This document shows, one piece after another, positions 43,780 to 50,739 of a stretch of DNA of 64,000 bases. Source of the DNA: Butyricicoccus sp. OM04-18BH (lineage in GTDB: Bacteria; Bacillota; Clostridia; Oscillospirales; Butyricicoccaceae); contig NZ_QULN01000005.1 of the NCBI RefSeq assembly GCF_003481705.1, forward strand, positions 70,215 to 134,214. Direction: 5' to 3'. The translations under genes and the position numbers were made by a program. How positions within the stretch are numbered: position 1 is the first letter of the stretch; each line of letters starts with the position of its first letter. The notes under the pieces are model-generated. The model had not been told where the DNA came from. It did not search any database and worked only from the letters and a program-made list of their open reading frames with translations.

Positions 43780-43840
43780 GGCGGTTCCCAAGGAAACCGC
43801 CAAAAAATACCCGAACGACGCCGCCCACGGCGGCTGGGCC

Positions 43841-44022
43841 AAGCTGTCGCAAAGCTGACGCTTTGCCGACAAGCTGTGTTTTGACTTCGCAAAACACGGA
43901 CGGAGAAAAGTTCCTGTGCAGAAACTTTTCTCTCTCTGGAAGTATAAAAACCGTGATACATGCTCCCGGTTTTTATGAATTTGCTGCGCAAATTCTATTT
44001 AATACGCGCTTTCGCGCGAATA
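43841..44022 (+). repeat. Family B multi-hairpin cassette, copy B3
   Basis: The most diverged copy, same order of stems. I is gtcgcaaagc/gctttgccgac, II tgttttg/caaaaca, III agaaaagttcc-type/gaaacttttct, IV aaaaaccg/cggttttta around tgatacatgctcc, V gaatttgc/gcaaattc, VI acgcgc/gcgcga. Almost every stem differs in sequence from B1/B2 yet still pairs. It lies between the ABC terminator and the promoter of the second GDPD gene. Confidence 0.85.
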
Positions 44023-44101
44023 CCTGCGCTGTTTTATCGTCCGAGAACCGCGAAAAGGTATGTGCCCCTCTTAAATCCGCGTAAAAATTGTTTGGCAAGG
44101 G

Positions 44102-44199
44102 TTGTTCGGCGGGGCGGTTTTGATTATAATTAGGCGTGGGAGCGTTTTGGGGCTTCCGTGTATTTTAGATTTCCGTATATTTTGGATTTCCGTGGGAGG
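44102..44199 (+). promoter_or_regulatory. Promoter and tandem-repeat leader of the second GDPD gene
   Basis: -35 TTGTTC (44102-44107), 17 nt, -10 TATAAT (44125-44130). The leader ends in a 17-nt direct repeat, TTCCGTGTATTTTAGAT (44154-44170) and TTCCGTATATTTTGGAT (44171-44187), with a third partial unit TTCCGTGGGAGG that merges into the ribosome site. No leader terminator is seen, unlike the other G3P-related operons. Confidence 0.6.
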
Positions 44200-44208
44200 T
44201 TGATTCTC

Positions 44209-44883
44209 ATGTCAGATAAAACTCTAATCACTGCGCATTCCGGCTCGGACGGTACACCGGACAACTCGCTTGCCTGTGTTCGGTACGCCCTTTCGACCGA
44301 CGCAGACGCGTTCGAGGTCGATGTGCGCCGCCTTGCGGACGGAACGCTCGCGCTCGGCCACGATGCCGCCGACCATACCGCGCCGACACTGCGCGAGGTG
44401 CTTGCCCTCGCCGCCGCAAAGCCCGGCGTGCGCATCAACTGCGACCTCAAGGAACGCGGCCTTGAACCGGCTGTCGCGGCGCTCGCCGCCGAATGCGGCA
44501 TGGCCGGCCGCCTCATCTTCTCCGGCTCGGTCGATGTTAACATCTTCGCCGCGCACCCCGAGCTGCACGACTGCGCCGAGGTCTACCTCAACATCGAGGA
44601 GTACGTCCCCGACCTCTACCTGAACTACCGCAACATTCCGGATTTCGAGCTGACCGCCGCCGAGATCATCACGAAAGTCTGCCGCGAACACGGCATCGCG
44701 ACGGTCAACATGAATCAGGTGCTCATCACGCGCCGCTTCATCGAAACGCTGAAGGACAGCGGCATCGCCCTTTCCGCCTGGACGGTCAACGAGGAGATTT
44801 TCCTCGACTGGTTCCTCACGCAAGGCGTCCGCAACATCACGACGCGCAGACCTGCACGCGCACTCCGTCTGCGCGACAGGTAG
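44209..44883 (+). CDS. Glycerophosphodiester phosphodiesterase-family protein, variant active site
   Basis: A 224-residue GDPD-fold protein. The first motif is TAHSGSDGTPDNSLACV where canonical enzymes have AHRG..PENT, so the Arg is replaced by Ser. The Glu/Asp metal ligands (FEVDVRRLADGT) and the second His (LGHDA) are kept. The middle region DLKERGLEPAVAAL and the end SAWTVNEEIFLDWFLTQGVRNITT are typical. Activity or specificity may differ from the paralogue at 32529. GGGAGG precedes ATG 44209. Confidence 0.85.
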   Translation: MSDKTLITAHSGSDGTPDNSLACVRYALSTDADAFEVDVRRLADGTLALGHDAADHTAPTLREVLALAAAKPGVRINCDLKERGLEPAVAALAAECGMAGRLIFSGSVDVNIFAAHPELHDCAEVYLNIEEYVPDLYLNYRNIPDFELTAAEIITKVCREHGIATVNMNQVLITRRFIETLKDSGIALSAWTVNEEIFLDWFLTQGVRNITTRRPARALRLRDR

Positions 44884-44885
44884 AC

Positions 44886-44929
44886 AAAACGCCATCGCAG
44901 AGAGAACATTCTCGAGCGATGGCGTTTTC
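44886..44929. terminator. Bidirectional terminator between second GDPD gene and holin genes
   Basis: AAAACGCCATCGC pairs perfectly with GCGATGGCGTTTT (ends 44929) around a 17-nt loop with its own short gag/ctc stem. Confidence 0.92.
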
Positions 44930-44930
44930 T

Positions 44931-45188
44931 TTAGAAATCGGCCGGCTTTTTGTAGGTCAGCGCACGGGCGCTGTCGCCCAGACCGGCGGTCGTGGGGTCG
45001 ATGAATACGCTCAGCACGGTAAGGCAAAGCGTTGCAAGCTGCACCGGGTTTTCGATAATGCCGGCAAGGCAGCTCCACACCGCTCCCCAGCTCGTCAGTG
45101 CGTTCACGTCCAGACGCAGCGCGCTCACGACCGCGCTCACGATGCCCACCCAGAACCACGGATTTCTCATTCTTACCTTCCAGTTCAT
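44931..45188 (-). CDS. Phage-type holin (phi-LC3 family-like)
   Basis: An 85-residue protein with two hydrophobic segments (FWVGIVSAVVSALRL and VQLATLCLTVLSVFID). MNWKVRMRNPWFW at the start and FIDPTTAGLGDSARALTY at the end are hallmarks of phi-LC3-type phage holins. The TTAGLGDS motif is especially diagnostic. ATG 45188 follows GGAGGAGG and overlaps the upstream gene (ATGA). No endolysin or other phage gene is nearby. Confidence 0.82.
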   Translation of the reverse strand: MNWKVRMRNPWFWVGIVSAVVSALRLDVNALTSWGAVWSCLAGIIENPVQLATLCLTVLSVFIDPTTAGLGDSARALTYKKPADF

Positions 45189-45427
45189 GCCTGTTCCTCC
45201 TCCAGTCCGTCGATCCGCCGGTCCGCCGCGCGCACCCGTTCCTCGAGCACGGCGCATTCCTGTTCGAGCTTGAACGTGCGCTCGATGAGGTTGTTATGGC
45301 GGTTCACCTTTTCCTCGAGCTGACGCAGACGGTACTGCGTCAGGCTGCCCGAAACGTAAATCCCGCCGAATGAACCGGCGAGCGTCCCGAGCAGGCTCAT
45401 GCCTGCGATGATCACCTCGGTCGTCAT
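45185..45427 (-). CDS. Small membrane coiled-coil protein paired with the holin
   Basis: An 80-residue protein with one N-terminal membrane helix (IIAGMSLLGTLAGSFGGIYV) and a C-terminal coiled coil (YRLRQLEEKVNRHNNLIERT through ALEERVRAADRR-type heptads). It resembles small holin-associated (hemolysin XhlA-like or DUF-type) phage proteins. It is translationally coupled to the holin gene. GGGAGGTG precedes ATG 45427. It is probably a remnant or domesticated lysis module. Confidence 0.7.
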   Translation of the reverse strand: MTTEVIIAGMSLLGTLAGSFGGIYVSGSLTQYRLRQLEEKVNRHNNLIERTFKLEQECAVLEERVRAADRRIDGLEEEQA

Positions 45428-45484
45428 GTGCTTTCACCTCCCGTCGCCGAAGGTCCCTCTACCCATAGCGCGGAAACCGCGAAA

Positions 45485-45504
45485 ATTGACCTCATTCGGT
45501 CAAT
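45485..45504. promoter_or_regulatory. Inverted repeat ahead of the holin genes
   Basis: A perfect ATTGACC-N6-GGTCAAT palindrome 58 nt upstream of the holin-pair start and 95 nt before the divergent small gene. It could be a regulator site for either. No clear hexamer pair was found around it. Confidence 0.4.
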
Positions 45505-45598
45505 CTCTCATGAATTTTTTCGAAAATTTTTCTGTTCGACAGCGTTCGCGCCCCTTCGCGCTCTGCATGGCGTATGATGGAGAAAAGGAGGGGTTTTC

Positions 45599-45835
45599 AT
45601 GCAGATATGCCGTTATCTTCCGGTAAAGGAAAGCTGTTTTTCCGCTCTGCTCGGGCATTATACGACCTTCGGACTGCGTGCGGAGACCGAGACCGAACGC
45701 GGATGGCTGCCGCTTCTGACGCTTTCGGATGTTTCGTGCGACGAGGAATTTATCCGCGCGTTCGCGCAGCGCTGCACGGAGTGCGGTCTGTCGCCCGTTC
45801 ATCTGACCGACGCGGTGCTCGATGCGCTCCCGTGA
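45599..45835 (+). CDS. DUF6514-like small protein
   Basis: A 78-residue protein that looks like the clostridial DUF6514 family: an N-terminal YLPVKESCFSALLGHYTTFG stretch, then LTLSDVSCDEEFIRAFAQRC and the closing LSPVHLTDAVLDAL. The function of the family is unknown. The strong ribosome site AAGGAGGGG is 7 nt before the ATG, and a terminator follows directly. Assignment to the family is from pattern memory only. Confidence 0.7.
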   Translation: MQICRYLPVKESCFSALLGHYTTFGLRAETETERGWLPLLTLSDVSCDEEFIRAFAQRCTECGLSPVHLTDAVLDALP

Positions 45836-45838
45836 GAC

Positions 45839-45885
45839 AAAAATCCCCTGCACCGACGCTCACAGCGTTTCGATGCAGGGGATTT
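45839..45885. terminator. Bidirectional terminator between the DUF6514-like and FliB-like genes
   Basis: AAAATCCCCTGCA pairs with TGCAGGGGATTT around a loop containing a second acgct/agcgt stem. It is placed between convergent genes. Confidence 0.9.
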
Positions 45886-45892
45886 CATTTGT

Positions 45893-46963
45893 TTAATCCA
45901 TCGTCAGAAACCGCGAAACAGCCTCTACGTTGTCCTCATTGTATTCGATCTCGCGCGAGCAGGCCTTGCACAGGCAGATCTGCTCCCAATGGGTCAGCCT
46001 GCCGTCGGTCAGCCAGCGGTAAATACCGAGCAGCTGGATGAAGCACGTGCAGATGAGCGCGAACTGCACCTTTTCGATCAGCACATCGTCGCCCAGCGCC
46101 TTCATAAAGTGGCGGTAGACGAAATACTCGAGCAGCTCGTCATATTCATACAGCCGGTCTGCATAGGCGGCAAGGAAATCCGCGCGGCGCGCGAGCAGCT
46201 CGGGGATACGCGCGTGTACGTCTGCAAGCAGTCCGCGCCAGTCGTCCTTGTTGATCTCCAGAGACATAAGACGCTCGGTCAGCGCCTTCAGGCACGCTTC
46301 GGACCAGAACATGGCCGACCAGCGGAACGGCTCGTCCTCCTCGTCTGCGTATTCGGCGTCCCCCTCCACAGGGAACAGCAGGTCGTCATACTCGTTCTGC
46401 ATTTCACAGCAGGCAAGGTGCAGCCGGTCCAGCTTTTCATCGAAGGAAGCCGGCGTTTCCGGTTTGATGATGGCGAACAGCCGATCGCGCATCGCGAACA
46501 GCGCCTGCTCGAATTCGTCCGGCTCCTCGTCCGCCTCGCCGGTCACGTCCCACTGCGGATAGCCGCGCTTTTGCAGGATAAGCTCCGCCGCCGCCTCGCA
46601 GCACAGCCCCACGCCGTCCTCGCGGCCGCCGGCAAACCACTCGTAGTAGCGCGGGTGGTCGGTGCAGATCTGCGCCATATGCTCCTCGCCGAGGTTCAGG
46701 TACACCTCGCACAGGTTGCGCTCGTTCAGGAACGGGCACCGCTCCCGCTCGTCGAGAATAAAGTGCGCATTCTCCCCTGCCTGCTCGTCTGCCGGCGCGA
46801 TCGCGGCGCACAGGCGCCTTGAAAAGTCGCTGCCGATTCTTTTATAGTACGCAAGCGTCTGCTCGTCTACATCAATCTCCCAGCCGATACAGCAGTTTTC
46901 CGTGCAGTCCGACGCGATGCAGCGGAAGTCTTTATAATAGGAAGGACGGCGAATGTAGCCCAT
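45893..46963 (-). CDS. FliB-like lysine N-methylase / YkgJ-type cysteine cluster protein
   Basis: A 356-residue protein of the flagellin lysine-N-methylase FliB family. It begins YIRRPSYYKDFRCIASDCTENCC, a Cys cluster (CxxxxxCxxxCC) that likely binds an Fe-S centre, and continues with CPFLNERNLCEVYLNLGEEHMAQICTDHPRY (typed here in part). No flagellin or chemotaxis gene lies in the window, so the target may be another surface protein. I prefer ATG 46963 (MGYIRRPSYY), with AGAGGTG upstream, to the GTG at 46972. Confidence 0.8.
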   Translation of the reverse strand: MGYIRRPSYYKDFRCIASDCTENCCIGWEIDVDEQTLAYYKRIGSDFSRRLCAAIAPADEQAGENAHFILDERERCPFLNERNLCEVYLNLGEEHMAQICTDHPRYYEWFAGGREDGVGLCCEAAAELILQKRGYPQWDVTGEADEEPDEFEQALFAMRDRLFAIIKPETPASFDEKLDRLHLACCEMQNEYDDLLFPVEGDAEYADEEDEPFRWSAMFWSEACLKALTERLMSLEINKDDWRGLLADVHARIPELLARRADFLAAYADRLYEYDELLEYFVYRHFMKALGDDVLIEKVQFALICTCFIQLLGIYRWLTDGRLTHWEQICLCKACSREIEYNEDNVEAVSRFLTMD

Positions 46964-47021
46964 CCTGATCACCTCTCAGGTCTTTTCGGTTTGTCACAAC
47001 ACAAACCGCCCCGGTGTTGTC

Positions 47022-47158
47022 TTGACAAAGCCGGAACGTTTGAAGTATAATACCGGTATAGGCGATTGCCCTGTGTTGGAGGGCGGTCGTTCCTCTTGTC
47101 GATTTTAAGTCGAAGAAAAAGCCGCTCTCTTTTAGCTACGGGGGGCGGTTATTTCTTT
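47022..47158 (+). ncRNA. Antisense RNA of a type I toxin-antitoxin pair, with promoter
   Basis: Promoter -35 TTGACA (47022-47027), 18 nt, -10 TATAAT (47046-47051); start near 47058. The RNA would contain a 5' hairpin GCCCT/AGGGC (47075-47091) and end at a terminator, AGCCGCTCTC (47120-47129) pairing with GGGGGCGGTT (47141-47150) through G-U pairs, then a U-rich tail near 47158. The length is about 100 nt, overlapping the 3' end of the toxin message on the other strand. The same stem on the toxin strand has A-C mismatches, so it works best for this RNA. Confidence 0.7.
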
Positions 47159-47229
47159 ATGTATTCCAAAATACCAAAGACAATCACGCAGATCAGGTTC
47201 AAAAGCGCAAGCACTTCGAGCGTTGACAC
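47149..47229 (-). CDS. Holin-like type I toxin (TxpA/BsrG-like), 26 residues
   Basis: A 26-residue peptide starting MSTLEVLAL and ending LEYIKK, with one hydrophobic helix and a basic end, as in the putative holin-like toxin family. GTG 47229 lies behind GGAGGTG. That ribosome site is the 3' arm of a CCTCC/GGAGG hairpin (47236-47250) that would hide it, a usual feature of type I toxin mRNAs. Such peptides insert in the membrane and are silenced by an antisense RNA; one is predicted on the opposite strand. The gene is too short for routine ORF calling. Confidence 0.78.
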   Translation of the reverse strand: MSTLEVLALLNLICVIVFGILEYIKK

Positions 47230-47283
47230 TGGCAATCACCTCCGTTCCGGAGGAACAACCGCATCGCCTGTACCGGCAAGAGC

Positions 47284-47313
47284 ATTATATCATGCAGCGA
47301 CTTTCCCTGTCAA
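47284..47313 (-). promoter_or_regulatory. Promoter of the type I toxin mRNA
   Basis: On the minus strand consensus -35 TTGACA (47308-47313), 18 nt, consensus -10 TATAAT (47284-47289); start near 47277, 48 nt before the GTG. A short ccgccc/gggcgg hairpin lies just upstream (47319-47334). Confidence 0.85.
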
Positions 47314-47360
47314 TTTGCCGCCCTTCCGGGCGGTTTTTCTGTTTTTATCGCCGGATGCAA

Positions 47361-47389
47361 AAAGAGCTGCAATCTTTCGATTACAGCTC
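47361..47389 (-). terminator. Terminator of the tRNA-Ser gene
   Basis: GAGCTGTAATCG and the matching CGATTGCAGCTC-type arm around AAAG, followed on the minus strand by TTTTTG, 6 nt after the tRNA. Confidence 0.85.
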
Positions 47390-47394
47390 ACTTC

Positions 47395-47485
47395 TGGCGG
47401 AGAGTTAGGGATTTGAACCCTAGAGACGCTCATCACGCCTACACGATTTCCAATCGTGCGCCTTCGACCACTCAGCCAACTCTCC
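47395..47485 (-). tRNA. tRNA-Ser (anticodon GGA)
   Basis: Read on the minus strand it starts GGAGAGTTGGCTGAGTGG. The anticodon stem-loop is CGATTGGAAATCG with anticodon GGA. A long variable arm typical of tRNA-Ser follows, then the T loop GGGTTCAAATCCC, acceptor strand ACTCTCC, discriminator G and an encoded CCA. All stems pair. Confidence 0.96.
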
Positions 47486-47629
47486 ATCTTGTTAAGTTGT
47501 TGTTCGTCGGTGTCAACCGCAGCGAACAATATGTATTATACAGACCTTTTGCCGTTTCGTCAATAGTTTTTTTGAAATTTTTCAAAAAATTTTTAAAGGG
47601 CGGAAAATGGTCTCTCCGCCCCGCTGCTT

Positions 47630-48514
47630 TCACTCGTCTGCGAGCTTCGCGACACGCACAAATTCATCCATCTCGCGCGTGCGCCATTTCTCCTTGTGGC
47701 AGAAGATCTGACGGTAGAGCGAGATATAGCAGTCCTCGACCGACAGCCGGATCAGCCTGCCCTGCTGTACGCCGCTCTCGACCGCGTACCACGGCAGAAA
47801 GGACACGCCCCGGTCAACCTCGAGCATACGGATGAGCAGCGAGGTATCGCCGCACTCGAGCGACGGGGTAAGTATCGTGCTCCGCGCGGCAAGACGGCGG
47901 TTGAGTACGCGGCGGTAATTATCCTGCTCGGTGAGGAAGAACGGCTGCTCGAGCAGCTCCTCGATCGTCAGCTCGCGGCCGCTCAGCTCCCCGCTCAGCG
48001 ACGCAGAGGCCACGAACACGATCTCCTCGCGCTGCTCCATCAGCTTGTGCCAGTTGTTGCTGTACAGCGGCTCGTCGAGCACATAGATCATATCCAGTTC
48101 GCCGCGCTCCATCTGTTCGATCAGCTCCTCCGGTTCGCCGACCGTGATGCGGATGGTGACCTTCGGATTGTATTTCCGGTAAAGATGCAGTACGGTCGGC
48201 AGCTTCAGGCACGCGAGCGACTCGATCGTGCCGATATGCAGCGTGCCGTGCAGCTCCGCCGTGGAGGTGACCGACAGGCGCGCCTGATTGACCTGGCTCA
48301 TGATCTCGCAGGCATGATTAAAAAAACGCTCGCCCGTGTCGGTCAGCGCGATGCGCTTGCCCATGCGGTCGAACAGGCGCGTGTCCAGTTCCTCCTCGAG
48401 CTGGCGGATCTGTACGGTTACAGCCGACTGCGAATAGCCGAGGCTCTCCGCTGCGCGCGAAAAGCTGTTGAACTGCGCCACGCGGATGAACGTTGCAAGC
48501 TGACGGATCTCCAT
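47630..48514 (-). CDS. LysR-family transcriptional regulator
   Basis: A 294-residue LysR regulator. The N-terminal winged helix is MEIRQLATFIRVAQFNSFSRAAE and LGYSQSAVTVQIRQLEEEL. The effector domain (residues about 90-294) includes GTLHIGTIESLACLKLP. It is divergent from the serine transporter/dehydratase operon, and a palindrome lies in the shared region, so it probably controls serine catabolism, perhaps with serine or pyruvate as effector (inference). AAGGGG precedes the ATG. Confidence 0.9.
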   Translation of the reverse strand: MEIRQLATFIRVAQFNSFSRAAESLGYSQSAVTVQIRQLEEELDTRLFDRMGKRIALTDTGERFFNHACEIMSQVNQARLSVTSTAELHGTLHIGTIESLACLKLPTVLHLYRKYNPKVTIRITVGEPEELIEQMERGELDMIYVLDEPLYSNNWHKLMEQREEIVFVASASLSGELSGRELTIEELLEQPFFLTEQDNYRRVLNRRLAARSTILTPSLECGDTSLLIRMLEVDRGVSFLPWYAVESGVQQGRLIRLSVEDCYISLYRQIFCHKEKWRTREMDEFVRVAKLADE

Positions 48515-48566
48515 GTGTTTTCCCCTTCGTCTGTTATAAAGAATTTTAATCCAAATGATAGAATAT

Positions 48567-48609
48567 ATGAATTTGACTTAATTGCATAAACAGAATATAC
48601 TAAATTCAT
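48567..48609 (+). promoter_or_regulatory. Promoter of the serine operon with flanking inverted repeat
   Basis: -35 TTGACT (48573-48578), 17 nt, -10 TATACT (48596-48601). An 8-bp inverted repeat ATGAATTT (48567-48574) / AAATTCAT (48602-48609) exactly brackets the promoter. This is a plausible binding site for the divergent LysR regulator. Confidence 0.75.
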
Positions 48610-48677
48610 AAACGGGTCAAGAAGGAATTTGGAAGTTTGCCACAGAATTTCTCTTTTGCACTTTGTTCACAAATCAA

Positions 48678-48721
48678 GCCATCTATTTTACAGCACTTTG
48701 CCGAAAATATGTGGTTTTTTT
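48678..48721 (+). terminator. Terminator-like hairpin in the leader of the serine operon
   Basis: CCATCTATTTT (48679-48689) pairs with AAAATATGTGG (48704-48714), with one internal mismatch and a G-U pair, followed by seven T. It sits about 70 nt after the promoter and 100 nt before the first gene, so it may be an attenuator. The leader matched no riboswitch class I know. Confidence 0.5.
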
Positions 48722-48821
48722 GTGCCCAAAATGCGGCAGAGACCGCGGCGGACTTTCACGGCAGCAGACAGGGAAGTATAACGAGGGGGTCTGCGCCGCA
48801 AAATCAAGGAGGAGAAAAGAA

Positions 48822-50042
48822 ATGGAAGAAAAGAAAAAGTTCAAGCTCGGGCTTCTGCCCAAACTCATCATCGCCATCATCGTCGGCATCCTGTTCGGCC
48901 AGTTCCTGCCGGAGGGCTTCTGCCGCTTTGTGGTAACGCTCTCGTCGTTCTTCAGCCAGTTCCTGTCGTTCATCATCCCGCTGATGATCCTCGCGTATGT
49001 TACCATGGGCATTGCGAACCTCAAGAGCGGCGCGGGCAAGCTGCTGCTCATCACGGTTGTCATCGCCTACTGTTCGACCCTGATCGCAGGCTCGGCTTCG
49101 TTCTTTGTAGCCGACACCCTGTTCCCGCACTTCATGAGTGCAGATGCGCTCGACAAGATCGCCGCAACCGCAGGCAACTCGCTGGAGCCGTATTTCAGCC
49201 TGGAAATTCCGGCGCTGATGAACACGCTGTCCGCTGTCGTTACGGCGTTTGTGCTCGGTCTGTGTATGTCCAGCCTGCGCGGCAAGACCATCGGCGACAC
49301 CCTGTACAACGGCGTGTCCGACTTCTCCGGCATCATTGACTGCGTGCTGCACAAGGTCATCATTCCGCTGCTGCCGCTCTACATCTGCGGCACCTTCACC
49401 GACATGACCAAGTCCGGCAAGACGTTTGCCATCCTCGGCATTCTGTGGAAGGTATTCATCGTCGTTATCATCATGCACCTCATCTGCATCTGCATCCAGT
49501 TCGTCATCGCGGGCCTTATCAGCCACAAGAACCCGCTGACCCTCATCCGCAACCAGATTCCGGGCTACGCAACCGCACTGGGCACCCAGTCCTCGGCCGC
49601 TACCATCCCGGTAAACCTCCAGTGCGCTGAAGCAGACGGCGTTTCCTCGGAAATCCGCAACTTTACGGTTCCGCTGTGCGCGAATATCCACATGGCAGGC
49701 TCGATGATCACCATCACCGCCTGCGCGACCGCAGTCTGCCTGATGAACCAGCTGCCGATCTCCATCGGCACGGTCATTCCGTTCATCATGACGCTCGGCA
49801 TTGCCATGGTAGCATCTCCCGGCGCTCCGGGCGGCTCCATCATGACCGCGCTCCCCTTCCTGTACATGATCTTCGGCACCGAGGCCGGCGACCCGAGCGG
49901 CCCGATCTGCGCCATCATGGTTGCGCTGTACATCACGCAGGACTCGTTCGGCACCGCCTGCAACGTCTCCGGCGACAACGCGATCGGCGTGATCGTGGAG
50001 ACCATCTACCGCAAGTTTATCTGCAAATCTGCCGCTCGGTAA
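48822..50042 (+). CDS. Dicarboxylate/amino acid:cation symporter, SstT-like serine transporter
   Basis: A 406-residue DAACS-family carrier with eight helices and two re-entrant hairpins. It begins FKLGLLPKLIIAIIVGILFGQ; the substrate region has LGTQSSAATIPVNLQ (Ser-rich HP1), GSMITITACATAVCLMNQ and ASPGAPGGSIMTALPF (HP2). It is adjacent to and co-directional with L-serine dehydratase genes, so it probably imports serine (or threonine) with Na+ or H+. ATG 48822 follows AAGGAGG; upstream in-frame codons belong to the leader. Confidence 0.9.
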   Translation: MEEKKKFKLGLLPKLIIAIIVGILFGQFLPEGFCRFVVTLSSFFSQFLSFIIPLMILAYVTMGIANLKSGAGKLLLITVVIAYCSTLIAGSASFFVADTLFPHFMSADALDKIAATAGNSLEPYFSLEIPALMNTLSAVVTAFVLGLCMSSLRGKTIGDTLYNGVSDFSGIIDCVLHKVIIPLLPLYICGTFTDMTKSGKTFAILGILWKVFIVVIIMHLICICIQFVIAGLISHKNPLTLIRNQIPGYATALGTQSSAATIPVNLQCAEADGVSSEIRNFTVPLCANIHMAGSMITITACATAVCLMNQLPISIGTVIPFIMTLGIAMVASPGAPGGSIMTALPFLYMIFGTEAGDPSGPICAIMVALYITQDSFGTACNVSGDNAIGVIVETIYRKFICKSAAR

Positions 50043-50054
50043 GGAGAATCCCCT

Positions 50055-50723
50055 ATGTCCTTTATCAGTGTTTTTGATGTGCTGGGACCGAACATGATCG
50101 GTCCCTCCAGCTCACATACCGCCGGCGCGGCGGTCATCGCGTATCTCGCGCACAAAATGATCGCGCCGCCGCTCAAAAAGGCGGATTTCACCCTGTACGG
50201 CTCGTTCGCCAAGACCTACCACGGCCACGGCACCGACCGCGCCCTGCTCGGCGGCATCATGGGCTTCTCGACCGATGACACCCGTATCCGCGACTCGTTT
50301 TCCATCGCGACCGAGCGCGGCCTTGCCTATTCGTTCACGCCGTGCGAGACCGAAACCGATGTCCATCCGAACACGGTTGACATCCGCATGGAGAACGCCG
50401 CCGGTCAGGTCATGACCATCCGCGGCGAGTCGCTCGGCGGCGGCAAATGCCGCATCGCGCGCATCAACGGCGTCGAGGTCGACTTTACCGGTGAATACAG
50501 CACGGTCATCGTCGTGCAGCAGGACAAGCCGGGCGTTGTGGCGCACATCACCAAGGTGCTCAGCGACAAGGGCGTAAACATTGCGTTCATGCGCCTGTTC
50601 CGCGAGGCGAAGGGACATACCGCCTACACCATCGTCGAGTCGGACGGCCGCTTCCCCGAGGGCATCGAGGAGCCGCTCCGCGACAACCCGAACGTCCGCG
50701 ACGTCATGATCATCGAGCCGTAA
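50055..50723 (+). CDS. sdaAB: L-serine dehydratase, iron-sulfur-dependent, beta subunit
   Basis: A 222-residue subunit of the two-chain anaerobic L-serine dehydratase. It begins FISVFDVLGPNMIGPSSSHTAGA (the family-defining SSHTAG) and ends with an ACT domain (VVQQDKPGVVAHITKVLSD). With the alpha subunit it deaminates L-serine to pyruvate and ammonia. TAAGGAG precedes the ATG, 12 bp after the transporter stop. Confidence 0.96.
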   Translation: MSFISVFDVLGPNMIGPSSSHTAGAAVIAYLAHKMIAPPLKKADFTLYGSFAKTYHGHGTDRALLGGIMGFSTDDTRIRDSFSIATERGLAYSFTPCETETDVHPNTVDIRMENAAGQVMTIRGESLGGGKCRIARINGVEVDFTGEYSTVIVVQQDKPGVVAHITKVLSDKGVNIAFMRLFREAKGHTAYTIVESDGRFPEGIEEPLRDNPNVRDVMIIEP

Positions 50724-50739
50724 AGGAGGAGAGCAGATT

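Noticed and set aside
44931..45427. Prophage
   Set aside because: Only a holin and its partner are present; surrounding genes are metabolic.
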